Positions 45,244 to 54,329 of a stretch of 64,000 nucleotides of DNA are shown here, in pieces. Position 1 is the stretch's first letter. Each line of letters starts with the position of its first letter. The notes under the pieces are model-generated. The model was given only the letters and a program-made list of their open reading frames with translations, was not told the origin of the DNA and ran no database searches. A program made the position numbers and the translations under genes. The DNA lies in the NCBI RefSeq assembly GCF_028502605.1, contig NW_026611594.1, positions 17,501 to 81,500 of the forward strand, given 5' to 3'. The DNA is from Trichoderma breve. Taxonomy: Eukaryota; Ascomycota; Sordariomycetes; Hypocreales; Hypocreaceae.

Positions 45244-45258
45244 TTGCCGACACTCCGC
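45244..45258 (-). promoter_or_regulatory. CGG-N5-CGG motif, copy 1
   Basis: TTGCCGACACTCCGC on the plus strand; the minus strand reads CGG-AGTGT-CGG, a direct repeat typical of Zn2Cys6 binding sites. About 326-340 bases upstream of the transporter ATG. Confidence 0.6.
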
Positions 45259-45291
45259 ATATGTAAAGGGAGTGGTGGAGGGGCTTTGGCG

Positions 45292-45306
45292 TTGCCGACA
45301 TTCCAC
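45292..45306 (-). promoter_or_regulatory. CGG-N5-CGG-like motif, copy 2 (one half altered)
   Basis: TTGCCGACATTCCAC on the plus strand; the minus strand has TGG-AATGT-CGG, so one triplet is changed. It lies 34 bases from copy 1. Confidence 0.45.
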
Positions 45307-45681
45307 TTGGTTGCCATGACTCGTGAAAAACGAACCACAAGCGGGTAGCAAACGGTCGATAAAGGGGCTCTGAGCTGCGAGCTGGCAAGAGAGGAGGCGG
45401 TATAGATAATAGGGTTATGTAATTGAAAGATTCTTTTACTGTAGCATCTATTTATCTCTATTATCTATAGAGTGGTATTGTCTGTTTCTTGAGCATTGGG
45501 TGGGAGTCTAGCAAACGTCACTTTAGTAGCTCTCTAGACTAATGTCCGAGCCTGGTCGATAGACAACCACTAGGTAGTACGAGTAAGCATTAGGAAACCC
45601 GGGAAACCGGTTCCCAGTTTAGCCTCTGAGCTTATGTGCAATGTTTATAACAGGCTATTCTGATGTTAATGTTGGCCTTGC

Positions 45682-45696
45682 TTGCCGACACTCCGC
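45682..45696 (-). promoter_or_regulatory. CGG-N5-CGG motif, copy 3
   Basis: TTGCCGACACTCCGC, identical to copy 1, 268-282 bases upstream of the GH5 ATG at 45964. Confidence 0.6.
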
Positions 45697-45963
45697 GTGC
45701 TTCTCCGCGTTTTACTCCACGAATGTCGATGGAGTTGAGAGACACTCCACACCTACGATCTATCTAGCGCCAATTAAATGGCGATTATGTTAATTGCTGA
45801 AAGGTAGTTATGTCACAGTGGAATCCCCACGTACTTCTATATATACGTGCGACCAGCTGAAGAATGCTGCTCATATGCCACGACTCTCATCCCCATACAC
45901 ACAACCCTCCATCTTGCTCAGATATTTTGGCCTTATTCACATTAAGCACAAATTATTTCCAAA

Positions 45964-47409
45964 ATGACCGTGGGCGGCTTTCTGCACACTGAGGGGACTA
46001 AAATCCTCAAGCCAAATGGCGCTCCCATCGTCCTTCGCGGGGCAGCTTCTGGTGGCCATCTCAACATGGAGAACTTCATCACAGGGTTCCCCGGCCACGA
46101 AGAGGAGCACAAGGAGGCGATGTTGAAAGTCATGGGCAAAGAGAAATATGATTTCTTTTGGTCCAAATTCTATGAATACTTTTGGACAGACAAGGATGCC
46201 GAACTATTCGCTTCCATGAAGTTCAATTGCCTCAGAATCCCATTCAACTACCGGCACTTTCTTGATGATTCTGATCTTACCAAGATAAAGCCTGAGGGCT
46301 TTGCTCTGCTAGACAGAATCGTTGATAGCTGCGCCAACCACGGCATCTACACTATTCTAGACCTGCACGCTGTTCCCGGCGGCCAAAACCAAGACTGGCA
46401 CTGCGATAGCGCCATCCACAAGGCACTATTCTGGGACTTTACATATTTCCAGGATCGAATCATTGATCTCTGGCAAGCAATTGCGTCACATTACAAGAAC
46501 AATACTTGGGTGGCAGGATACAATCCCTTGAACGAGCCAGCGGATCCAAGTCACGCTCGTCTCGTTAAGTTCTACGACAGAGTAGACAAGGCCATTCGAG
46601 AAGTTGACCCAAACCATATCTTGTTCTTGGATGGCAACACCTATGCAGCGGACTTTAGACAATTCCCCAAGACGCCTTTGGCCAATACTGTCTATTCTAT
46701 TCACGACTATTCCAACTATGGCTTCCCTAAGAGCCCTGAGAAATACACAGGCACCAAAGCTCAGCGAGAAAAGCTCAAGCAGCAGTATGAACGCAAGATT
46801 GAATACATGAAAGAGCTCAACGTACCTGTCTGGAACGGCGAGTGGGGTCCCGTCTATGCTTCAAAGATGCGCGGCGATGACGCAGTCGAGGAAACAAATG
46901 CGTCGAGGTACCATGTGCTGAAAGATCAGTTGGATGTTTACGCTGAGGGCGATCCCTCTGGAGACAAGAGTCCTATCTCATGGAGCATCTGGTTGTACAA
47001 AGATATCGGCTACCAGGGCCTCACTCACATCTCCCCCGAATCCAAGTGGTACACTCATCTCCGATCATGGCTCGACAAAAAGCTCGAGCTGGGTCTGGAC
47101 CGCTGGGGTCGCGATGAGAACATTGCCGTCGAGAATAGCGTTTACAAGCCCGTCAAGGATCACTTCAAGGCAGTCATCCCGGAACATCTCCAGCGAGCGG
47201 TGTATCCCAAGACGTGGGATGTAGGCGATTATATTGACCGAGTGCTGAGAGATGTGCTTCTATCGCAGTATTTGACGCACGAGTTTGCAGAATACTTCAA
47301 GGATCTGTCGTTTGAAGAGCTAGATGACTTGGCTGGATCGTTCAAATTGGAGAACATGGTTGTTAGGCATGAGTTGGTGGAGATACTGCAAAACTCTCAC
47401 AAAGACTAA
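45964..47409 (+). CDS. Glycoside hydrolase family 5 enzyme, non-secreted
   Basis: Single exon, 481 residues. GH5 (beta/alpha)8 hallmarks: ASMKFNCLRIPFNYRHF, YTILDLHAVPGGQNQDWH, the acid/base Glu191 in NPLNEPAD, SIHDYSNYGF, and the nucleophile Glu293 in WNGEWGPV, followed by WSIWLYKDIGYQGL. The N-terminus (MTVGGFLHTEGTKILKPNG) has no signal peptide, so the enzyme should be cytosolic, unlike most GH5 cellulases, mannanases and exo-glucanases. The C-terminal 80 residues extend beyond the barrel as helices. The substrate is not certain; a beta-glucoside or other beta-linked oligosaccharide imported by the divergent transporter is the best inference. It likely shares regulation with that transporter through the common promoter motif. 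Confidence 0.9.
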   Translation: MTVGGFLHTEGTKILKPNGAPIVLRGAASGGHLNMENFITGFPGHEEEHKEAMLKVMGKEKYDFFWSKFYEYFWTDKDAELFASMKFNCLRIPFNYRHFLDDSDLTKIKPEGFALLDRIVDSCANHGIYTILDLHAVPGGQNQDWHCDSAIHKALFWDFTYFQDRIIDLWQAIASHYKNNTWVAGYNPLNEPADPSHARLVKFYDRVDKAIREVDPNHILFLDGNTYAADFRQFPKTPLANTVYSIHDYSNYGFPKSPEKYTGTKAQREKLKQQYERKIEYMKELNVPVWNGEWGPVYASKMRGDDAVEETNASRYHVLKDQLDVYAEGDPSGDKSPISWSIWLYKDIGYQGLTHISPESKWYTHLRSWLDKKLELGLDRWGRDENIAVENSVYKPVKDHFKAVIPEHLQRAVYPKTWDVGDYIDRVLRDVLLSQYLTHEFAEYFKDLSFEELDDLAGSFKLENMVVRHELVEILQNSHKD

Positions 47410-47537
47410 TTAGCATAAGATGAGTCCTCAGACAAGCTGAAAGTTCAGATTGGATAAGCTAGAATATAAATACCAACAAATATTACACCATAATACCTGC
47501 TCTTGTATGTGCAATTCTAAAAGTGATTATACGCGGT

Positions 47538-49421
47538 TCATCGAGAAGCCTCCATCTTTTTATACATCCCCCACACGCCCTTGATCAATCCCTCTACTGA
47601 GTTGGGATCTCCCATATATCCCTCTCCAGGCTGTCCATTCCTGTCTCTCCAAACCCCATCGTCAGATACTCTTCCAAACAGCTTCGTATTTTGGTTTCTT
47701 TCGATCCCGTCTCTCCATTTGCTACATATTTCAGGGCTATCTACCATGACGTTAATCTCTTGGCTGTGGAACCAAGATTGGGTATCTTGGTTCCCACTTC
47801 CTTGTATTCCAACACTGCCATCTACGATGAGGAGTTTGACGTGACAGCAGCGAGTTCGGAAGCATTGGTGAATTGGGTGATCCTGATCTTTTCCAACATA
47901 GTCGTATATGTGCAACAGTTCACGCTCTGGTCCGCCTTTTGGGAGGTGAGAGAGTAGGCTGCGTGCAGCTTGTTCGTTTGTCCCACCTTGTCCTGGGATG
48001 ATTTCTCCGGCATCATTGTACCCAAAACACACGTAGTATGTGACTTCGACACCACGTTTCAGAGCCTCAACCAAGGCCGGAATGAGTGGTGCAGCGTTAA
48101 GATCCGGAGTTTGAATGAAGATGTGGTTTTTAGCGTGGCGAATTAAAGATAGCCAAGCTTCGTTTTGGGGTACAAAGACATTTTTAGAATCGACACTTCC
48201 ATACGGAGGGCGTGATACCATGGCTATCGGAACCGGATAAGGGGTAGATGTATTTATATAAGGCGTCATTTCATGTCCATCGGGGATATCAGGACCGGTT
48301 GGCGCAATATGGTCCTTGACTGCAAGATTCAGTTGGCGGTTTGCAGCCTGAAGTCTCGTCTCATCTGGCTTAGTAGAATAGCACGACTGCATGCGAGCGA
48401 TTTCTCCAGCCATGTCGACATCATAGTGCGGATCTTCCGGCGTATGCTCTGGAAGACTTGGGTGTGCTTGTCCGTTTGCTGCGATATGTTCTTGATCTGG
48501 ACCTGTTCCCCGATCGAGATATAGAGGCTCATCGCTGGACGTTGGCAGCCCCCCTTGGGATGCTGGCGAGTTATGTGAAGGGAGAATAGGGTCGAAGGGG
48601 TGTTTCCATGTGATGAGCGCTGTGTCATAGATGCTATCAACAATTGGTCCTTCTAGATGCGTCATCATTTCCATGTTGGAATTGTCCTCCATATTGTTGC
48701 TCATGACGACTGCAATCTTGCGATCAACCACGCAAAATTTGGCATGGAGCGTGCCAAGAACCAGTTTATGCAAGCTGACAACTTCCATGTCAAGATTAGG
48801 GATCTCTTCGGGAGTAGGCAGCTGGACGGCCTTGGACGAATAAGTCTCTGGCTTGACGCGTTGATGCGGATCAATCGCACTGGCGGCTGTTGCCTTGTCG
48901 TACATTAATTTGACCACGACTCTTTGATTTCTCTCCCCGGCTCGTCTGGACAGCTCGATGAGCGCATTCTTGACGAGTCTTTGAGCAACTGAAGGCGACC
49001 AGTTGCAGGTGATGAAAAACACCTCTTTCTCCGCCCGCGCGATGACATTTGAAACATGGCGAATGACATCCACCAGCGGCGCAATCACGGTCAACGGGAT
49101 AGTGCCATAAGAGCCCATCAGCGGAGGAGACACGACGCTGGAAAGCGCATCCGCATCCAGACATCGGAGAGCATCTGCAAATGCCTGGAGGAACAACGAG
49201 CTCGGATTTGTAGGTCCCCAATTGCCACATTGGCGGGCTAATTCCAATATCTCGGGCGACGGTTGCGGTCTATCTTCATCTGGGGAGCGACGGAGATCTT
49301 TCTCGTAGTGGCCGTATAGATCCTTTGCGATGACTCCGGGGCCCTTTGTCGGGTTCTTGGCAAGGATGGAGCTGACCGAGTTGTGAGCCCGACACAGCCT
49401 CAGGACATGGTCGGAAACCAT
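47538..49421 (-). CDS. Phospholipase D-family protein with two HKD motifs
   Basis: Single exon, 627 residues. Two HxKxxxxD motifs: HAKFCVVD starting at His226 with following NNMEDNSNMEM, and HVKLLIVD starting at His527 with GSGNQDTQSWFHSQEI. Both are complete, so it should be an active dimer-like PLD fold. A variable, Pro/Ser/Asp-rich linker (about 275-370) separates the halves. There is no signal peptide or PX/PH domain, so it belongs to the small bacterial/fungal PLD or cardiolipin-synthase-like group rather than to Spo14-type PLD1. It would hydrolyse or transfer phosphatidyl groups, perhaps at a membrane surface. It is convergent with the GH5 gene with only 128 bases between stops. Intact. 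Confidence 0.92.
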   Translation of the reverse strand: MVSDHVLRLCRAHNSVSSILAKNPTKGPGVIAKDLYGHYEKDLRRSPDEDRPQPSPEILELARQCGNWGPTNPSSLFLQAFADALRCLDADALSSVVSPPLMGSYGTIPLTVIAPLVDVIRHVSNVIARAEKEVFFITCNWSPSVAQRLVKNALIELSRRAGERNQRVVVKLMYDKATAASAIDPHQRVKPETYSSKAVQLPTPEEIPNLDMEVVSLHKLVLGTLHAKFCVVDRKIAVVMSNNMEDNSNMEMMTHLEGPIVDSIYDTALITWKHPFDPILPSHNSPASQGGLPTSSDEPLYLDRGTGPDQEHIAANGQAHPSLPEHTPEDPHYDVDMAGEIARMQSCYSTKPDETRLQAANRQLNLAVKDHIAPTGPDIPDGHEMTPYINTSTPYPVPIAMVSRPPYGSVDSKNVFVPQNEAWLSLIRHAKNHIFIQTPDLNAAPLIPALVEALKRGVEVTYYVCFGYNDAGEIIPGQGGTNEQAARSLLSHLPKGGPERELLHIYDYVGKDQDHPIHQCFRTRCCHVKLLIVDGSVGIQGSGNQDTQSWFHSQEINVMVDSPEICSKWRDGIERNQNTKLFGRVSDDGVWRDRNGQPGEGYMGDPNSVEGLIKGVWGMYKKMEASR

Positions 49422-50499
49422 TGCGACAGGCGGGGTGATGATTAGAGCACCAAGCAGTCAAAGTTTTATGTGATTTTGTAAATAGAAGAATCACGAAGCT
49501 CTTGTGTAGAGACGCCACACGATGAGAAGAGGGAGATGCCAAGAGTTGCAAGTTGCAGCGCTCCCTCCCTCCCTCGGCGAGATTCTGCCAATATTAATCA
49601 ACGTATCGGATGCATCATCGTTCGTCCCTTTGTTTGATCTCCTTTGCTTCAAGGCTAATGGTGGGGCAGTGAAACGTCATGGAATTGGTGGGCGCCCTAA
49701 AACTTGCTTCTTCCCGTCAGCATCCTCCAAGCCTAGATCTCGCTTTGTGCTGGAATGGCCGACGTGAGTGGCTGCCACATTCTGGATGCGTTGCCGGATT
49801 GCCGCTTTGGCTTCCCAGAAGGTCGCTAGACTGGCCGAAATCCCGATGGCAGTGCTGTGGTGGATCGCGACACGTGGGGGAAGAGACGGAAACGGAGAAG
49901 TTCGAAAGGAGGAAGAAATAAAACGGCGTGAATGCCGAGGGAGTCGATGTTGAGCGGGTTTGCGACTGAGGCCATCGTCATGGCTGGAATAGGAAACCGG
50001 ATGCTGTGCGGAGCGGTGCATTCGACGGCAAGCGCAAGGCGGCAGATGATGGACCTTACTTACATGATGCATGGATCCATTCAATCGTTATAGTAACACG
50101 GGCCCTCTAGTCTAATGTGCAGATGCCCCGCTTGATTTCCCCGTCAGCATGAACCAATGCCCAAAGTTTAGAGTTTCTTTCAACACTGTTGATGAGAATG
50201 AGCACCAAAGCAACAGTTGACTTAGAGGGCTTCGTCGTTACACTGGATGGCAGTAATAAATGATTACTCTGTAATTATTGCTGTACACATTTCGTCTTCG
50301 TATGATTGGTGTGCATGTGCCGTGTTATCTTGTTGTAGCCAGCCTTCTACACTGTCGGATCCGCTACGATCCCCAAAGTCATAATCCCCTCCATCAGCTC
50401 TCTACTTTGCCAATTTCGAATTAAATAGAAATAATAAAGAACAAAATGTTATAGCTTCTATTAAGCGATAACGGCTATTGACGCGCGGTACCTGAGCGC
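49422..50499. other. Intergenic, no gene seen
   Basis: About 1.1 kb upstream of the minus-strand PLD gene, holding its promoter. Open frames on both strands (for example 49677-50084) have no recognisable content. Confidence 0.5.
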
Positions 50500-52080
50500 T
50501 TGGCGTCAATCATACCTCATAATTGTGTAAAACTTGACTCTTTGTCTAACGAGCCGAACAAAGAGCTCTGCCACCGATTGAAGGATACAACTCAAAAGAT
50601 GAAAGAACCCTGCAACCAGTTGACTCAAATTTTCAGCACCAAGTTGAAACAAAATATGCTCATTGGCTGTTGGCACATCTCCCTTAGGCTCGATCTCGGC
50701 TCTTTGACTTATACAGGATCTGTGTGCGAGTCTTACATCATGCCATTTACATTCTCAACTGCTCCTCGTGGCCCCAACACGGTACTTATACTAAGACTGA
50801 ACATCGATTCTGCAGTACGATGGAATCATTTTAAATCATCTCATCGAATTGGTAAGCCAGGCAGGGCCATAAGCTGTGAGGAATTTCATGATCCCCGAAG
50901 TCATTGTATAGATCGAGACTTTGGTCTGCTATCATCCACCGAGACGACAGCCGCAATCGGTTCTCATACGCAATACAAGCTGACTGTATCGAAATACCGC
51001 CTACTCCTTTCCGGCTTCTGGCCCCAGGCCCAGAGTCTGATAATCCCTTTGGAAAACCAAAGTAGAATTATCATTTGAGCTTCAGGAACCAGCTCTCGGA
51101 CATGCAAGTCTCGCATCTACATCCACGGCGGTGGAGGTAGAGTCACTATACCGGCCTACCCAGCAATTGAAGCAAGGCAATTACATCTAAGACAACACAT
51201 GATTTATTCAGAAGCATCGTGGTAGGAGCATGGGCAATCCTTGCTATAATAGCGCTCTTGTTACAGTCGAGACTTGCTAACTATCCGGAGATCCGAATTT
51301 CAAGTCTATTTCTCAGTAGTCAGCTGCTTTATCAAATAGGCGGCTTTGTTAGCTGATGCAATCGAACTCTAGCTGAGGCAACTGAAGATCTGCCGAGTAA
51401 TTTCACATATAGCCTGATGACCTTTCGGCAAAGCTACTATCTATGAAGCACCATTGAACAGACGCCTCTCGCCTCAATCTGTTCTCATATGACACTATTA
51501 CTCTTCTGGGTACTCATATTGCAGCCATTATTATCGTCCTACTTTGGATGCGTAATAGAGCATCCCTCTCTGTTACAATGGTATCGTAAGCAGCATGTCC
51601 TATCTAGTCGTTCTTCTCACTATGAGGAACACTTACTTCCACAGTCCCAACAAAGAATTTCTCTAGGATTAAATACACTACCCGACGAAAATCACAACGT
51701 GCGCTTGAGGTCTGATCAGGTAAACAGTGAAATGTAGGAAGAACACGCCACTTAGGCAATGATGGAGCTCATTAGACTTCAGAAACAAGATTTTTGTCCA
51801 CCGGAACAATGAGCCGATATTACTTGATTCGGTTGATAATATCATAAGATGTTCAGTAGAATAAAGGGCGCCAACTCACGAACTATTGGAGAAGCTAGAG
51901 AGGGTTGACGTTCAGCTTACTCGCATCTACGCCTTAGAACGTGGCTGAGAGGCAATGCCAGCGGAGATGAAGAGCTCGAGCCAACAACTATCCTTGTTGT
52001 CAAGTGAAATCGATCAGGTGCATCAGGTGATGATCAATAGCTAGTCTCTCCACGCTTCATGATGGTGTTGATAGCAATAG
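50500..52080 (+). pseudogene. Decayed unidentified coding sequence
   Basis: Plus-strand open stretches with protein-like composition broken by stops: 50500-51078 (192 codons without an ATG at its start, e.g. NEPNKELCHRLKDTTQKMKE), 51489-51737, and around 51890-52040 a heptad-like segment (ELLEKLERVDVQLTRIYALE, then a stop, then EMKSSSQQLSLLSSEIDQV). Together they look like one old gene with coiled-coil parts. I cannot name the family. It may be a relic of a STAND-type gene, but no diagnostic motif is left. Confidence 0.35.
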
Positions 52081-52381
52081 TGGAAAAAGCTGAGTGCTAG
52101 CTAGACTAGAATTCGCATAGCATCTTCAATCCTTTCAAGTCACAGAACATTCTCAGGGCGTAAATAACGCCAAAACGCCCAATAATGCAGCCACCCACAT
52201 GTCAAGGCACTTTAGAATATTATAGAAGGCCAATGGAAATAAAGTTTCGGCGAGGCCAAGACCAGGAGCAATTTAACCGCCACAATCTGGGGCTCTACCA
52301 TGTCTTTTCAATTTAGCCGGGACGGGTCATTCGGTCTGCTTGCTACCCCAGATTTCCCTGCATCAACGGATTCAATGACTC

Positions 52382-52396
52382 TTGCCGACATTCCGC
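52382..52396 (-). promoter_or_regulatory. CGG-N5-CGG motif, copy 4, ahead of regulator gene
   Basis: TTGCCGACATTCCGC on the plus strand; the minus strand reads CGG-AATGT-CGG. It lies 64-78 bases before the regulator ATG at 52460 and matches the motifs in the transporter/GH5 promoter. Confidence 0.6.
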
Positions 52397-52459
52397 GCCC
52401 GGTCGGAACACTGTCTCAGGAACTTCATAATAGTTAAGACGGCCAAGAGACCAATCATC

Positions 52460-54265
52460 ATGAGCGTTGCGTCGACTCAAGGTCAGCTTGGGTCAAAAGA
52501 CCACCTGGAAGAGCTCCACCCTCCAGATCTCATGACTGTGGCATCTCAGCCGCAAGCAAGAAAACGACCAGCTCCCAGAGGAACCGGAGCATACGCGCGC
52601 AAACGAGCCGTAACCGCCTGCCAGGTTTGCCGTGCCAGGCGGACCAAATGCGACAACAAGAAACCAGCTTGCTCTTTCTGTGAGAAGACAGGAGCGAAAT
52701 GTGTCACCGAGCCCACAGACTACTCGGCTTTTGATCCGGCGAGCCTCAAGATTTTAGAGAGGTTGGACCGGATCGAGAGTTTGTTGGAATCACAACCACG
52801 AGACAAACCGGATAGCCTTCCGAGACAAGATGACACTGTTAACACGCAAAATGAGGCCCGTCGACAAGACTCTGCTGGGCGGCAACCTTCACGCTCTCTC
52901 CAGATCGTTTCTTCGGAAGTCCTTGGCTGGCCGATTTTTGGTAACCAATTTGGCCTGCAAGCCAATGCCATCGCGGTCCTCCGACGAAAGCCTCCGAAAC
53001 CGATACAGCCGTCTTCCTCTGCGCTCGAGTCTTTTCTGGGCAATACCAGCGCCAGTAATACGCTGATTACAAACTTCATTCAACATGTCCACATCAAGAA
53101 TCCCATCCTAGAGCTGTCTAGTCTTAAGCGTATGGTCCAGCACGCCTGCCTCGAGGGCGTTGGATGGGATCCCGAATCTTGCTTGGTCCTCCTTGTCTGG
53201 GCGTTGGGTGCTATTTCAACGCCCTTTCAGCAGCCTCCACAGCCTTGCGACCAAGAGAATCTCGAGCTTGGAGCAGCACTCTATGGTGCGGCTACCAAAA
53301 GGCTTGGAATAGTCTTTGCAGAAAGCGGCATACTATCAGCTCAATGTTTCTTCTACGCCGGCGTTTACCTAATGTCGATGTTCCAGCCAGTTTCAGCGTG
53401 GAGACATTTCTTACAAGCCTTGGCATACTGTCAAGAGTTTGATTTCGCTATAGAGGCATCACAGAACCCACAAACGCTCACCAGCCCTCCCGAGACGTCA
53501 CCCACAGAGCAGCGTCTGTACTGGTCCTGTTGGAAATCCGAAGTAGAGCTACGCATGTGTCTTGGGCTTTTTGATTTCCAGACACAGGACCGCGTTTATC
53601 CCGGCCATTTCCCCAACCCACCAGCAAATCCCGAGAAAGACGACAGGGCATGGTTCTTCTACCTTGCTGAAATATCTCTCCGACGATTGAACACTCGCGC
53701 CCGCAACGACATTGGACAGATTCTATCATCGTCAGAGGTGGAAGGCGAGGATGCTGAGGCACGTTTAATTGAAGTGGTCGACTCATATGACCAACAGGCT
53801 GAAGCATGGCTTACTTCACTACCCGAGACGATTAGCATCGATTCAAATCCCCTTGAGGATGATATACTCAAGTTCATTCTCCGTTGTCATCTGGTAGATT
53901 TTAACGAGCTTATTTTCTGGACATTCATCGATAGGGCGGTCAATAGCAAAGAGAGCTCGTCGGAAGATATGATTCGTTATGCGTGTCGAGGTTTCACAAC
54001 ATGCACAGATCGTATTCGAACAGCAGGGCTAGGTCATTGGTACCGGCATCACGGAACTTGGATGTTATTGCAGTCATGTGCTCGATCGGCGATTGTCTTG
54101 CTAGCTGCTGCGTTTTCGGAACATACACAGAGCCTCTTACCGGAGAATTGGGTTCATTCTGTTGAAGCTTGTATAGGTATGCTGAATCATTGGAAAGATG
54201 AAGACGCTGGAATTTCAGACCAGGCCATGATTTTAGGACAACTCCTGCAAAAGTTTAATGGTTAA
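52460..54265 (+). CDS. Zn2Cys6 transcription factor, probable local regulator
   Basis: Single exon. The open frame reaches back to 52382, where it begins with TTG inside the shared motif; the first ATG is 52460, giving 601 residues. The zinc cluster is CQVCRARRTKCDNKKPAC with SFC...KC at about residues 54-81, followed by a coiled-coil-like SLKILERLDRIESLLES dimerisation segment. A Fungal_trans-like middle region follows (about 215-480; CLVLLVWALGAISTPF, RHFLQALAYCQEFDFAIEAS, QRLYWSCWKSEVELRMCLGL). A coiled coil after the cluster favours dimeric binding to paired CGG triplets, matching the CGG-N5-CGG motif just upstream and in the transporter/GH5 promoter. Control of these genes and of itself is inferred. 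Intact. Confidence 0.92.
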   Translation: MSVASTQGQLGSKDHLEELHPPDLMTVASQPQARKRPAPRGTGAYARKRAVTACQVCRARRTKCDNKKPACSFCEKTGAKCVTEPTDYSAFDPASLKILERLDRIESLLESQPRDKPDSLPRQDDTVNTQNEARRQDSAGRQPSRSLQIVSSEVLGWPIFGNQFGLQANAIAVLRRKPPKPIQPSSSALESFLGNTSASNTLITNFIQHVHIKNPILELSSLKRMVQHACLEGVGWDPESCLVLLVWALGAISTPFQQPPQPCDQENLELGAALYGAATKRLGIVFAESGILSAQCFFYAGVYLMSMFQPVSAWRHFLQALAYCQEFDFAIEASQNPQTLTSPPETSPTEQRLYWSCWKSEVELRMCLGLFDFQTQDRVYPGHFPNPPANPEKDDRAWFFYLAEISLRRLNTRARNDIGQILSSSEVEGEDAEARLIEVVDSYDQQAEAWLTSLPETISIDSNPLEDDILKFILRCHLVDFNELIFWTFIDRAVNSKESSSEDMIRYACRGFTTCTDRIRTAGLGHWYRHHGTWMLLQSCARSAIVLLAAAFSEHTQSLLPENWVHSVEACIGMLNHWKDEDAGISDQAMILGQLLQKFNG

Positions 54266-54329
54266 GTAAGTGGGGTGAAATGATGATGCTTTCATTCATT
54301 CAAATGACCATGTATAATATCAGAAAGCC

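Larger units (their letters stand above)
44919..45963. promoter_or_regulatory. Divergent transporter/GH5 promoter
   Basis: A 1045-bp gap between divergent genes. It carries three copies of TTGCCGACA(C/T)TCC(G/A)C and related half-sites (for example GACACTCCACACC near 45750). A TATATATAC stretch is at about 45838-45846, about 120 bases before the GH5 ATG. No gene is seen inside. Confidence 0.7.
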
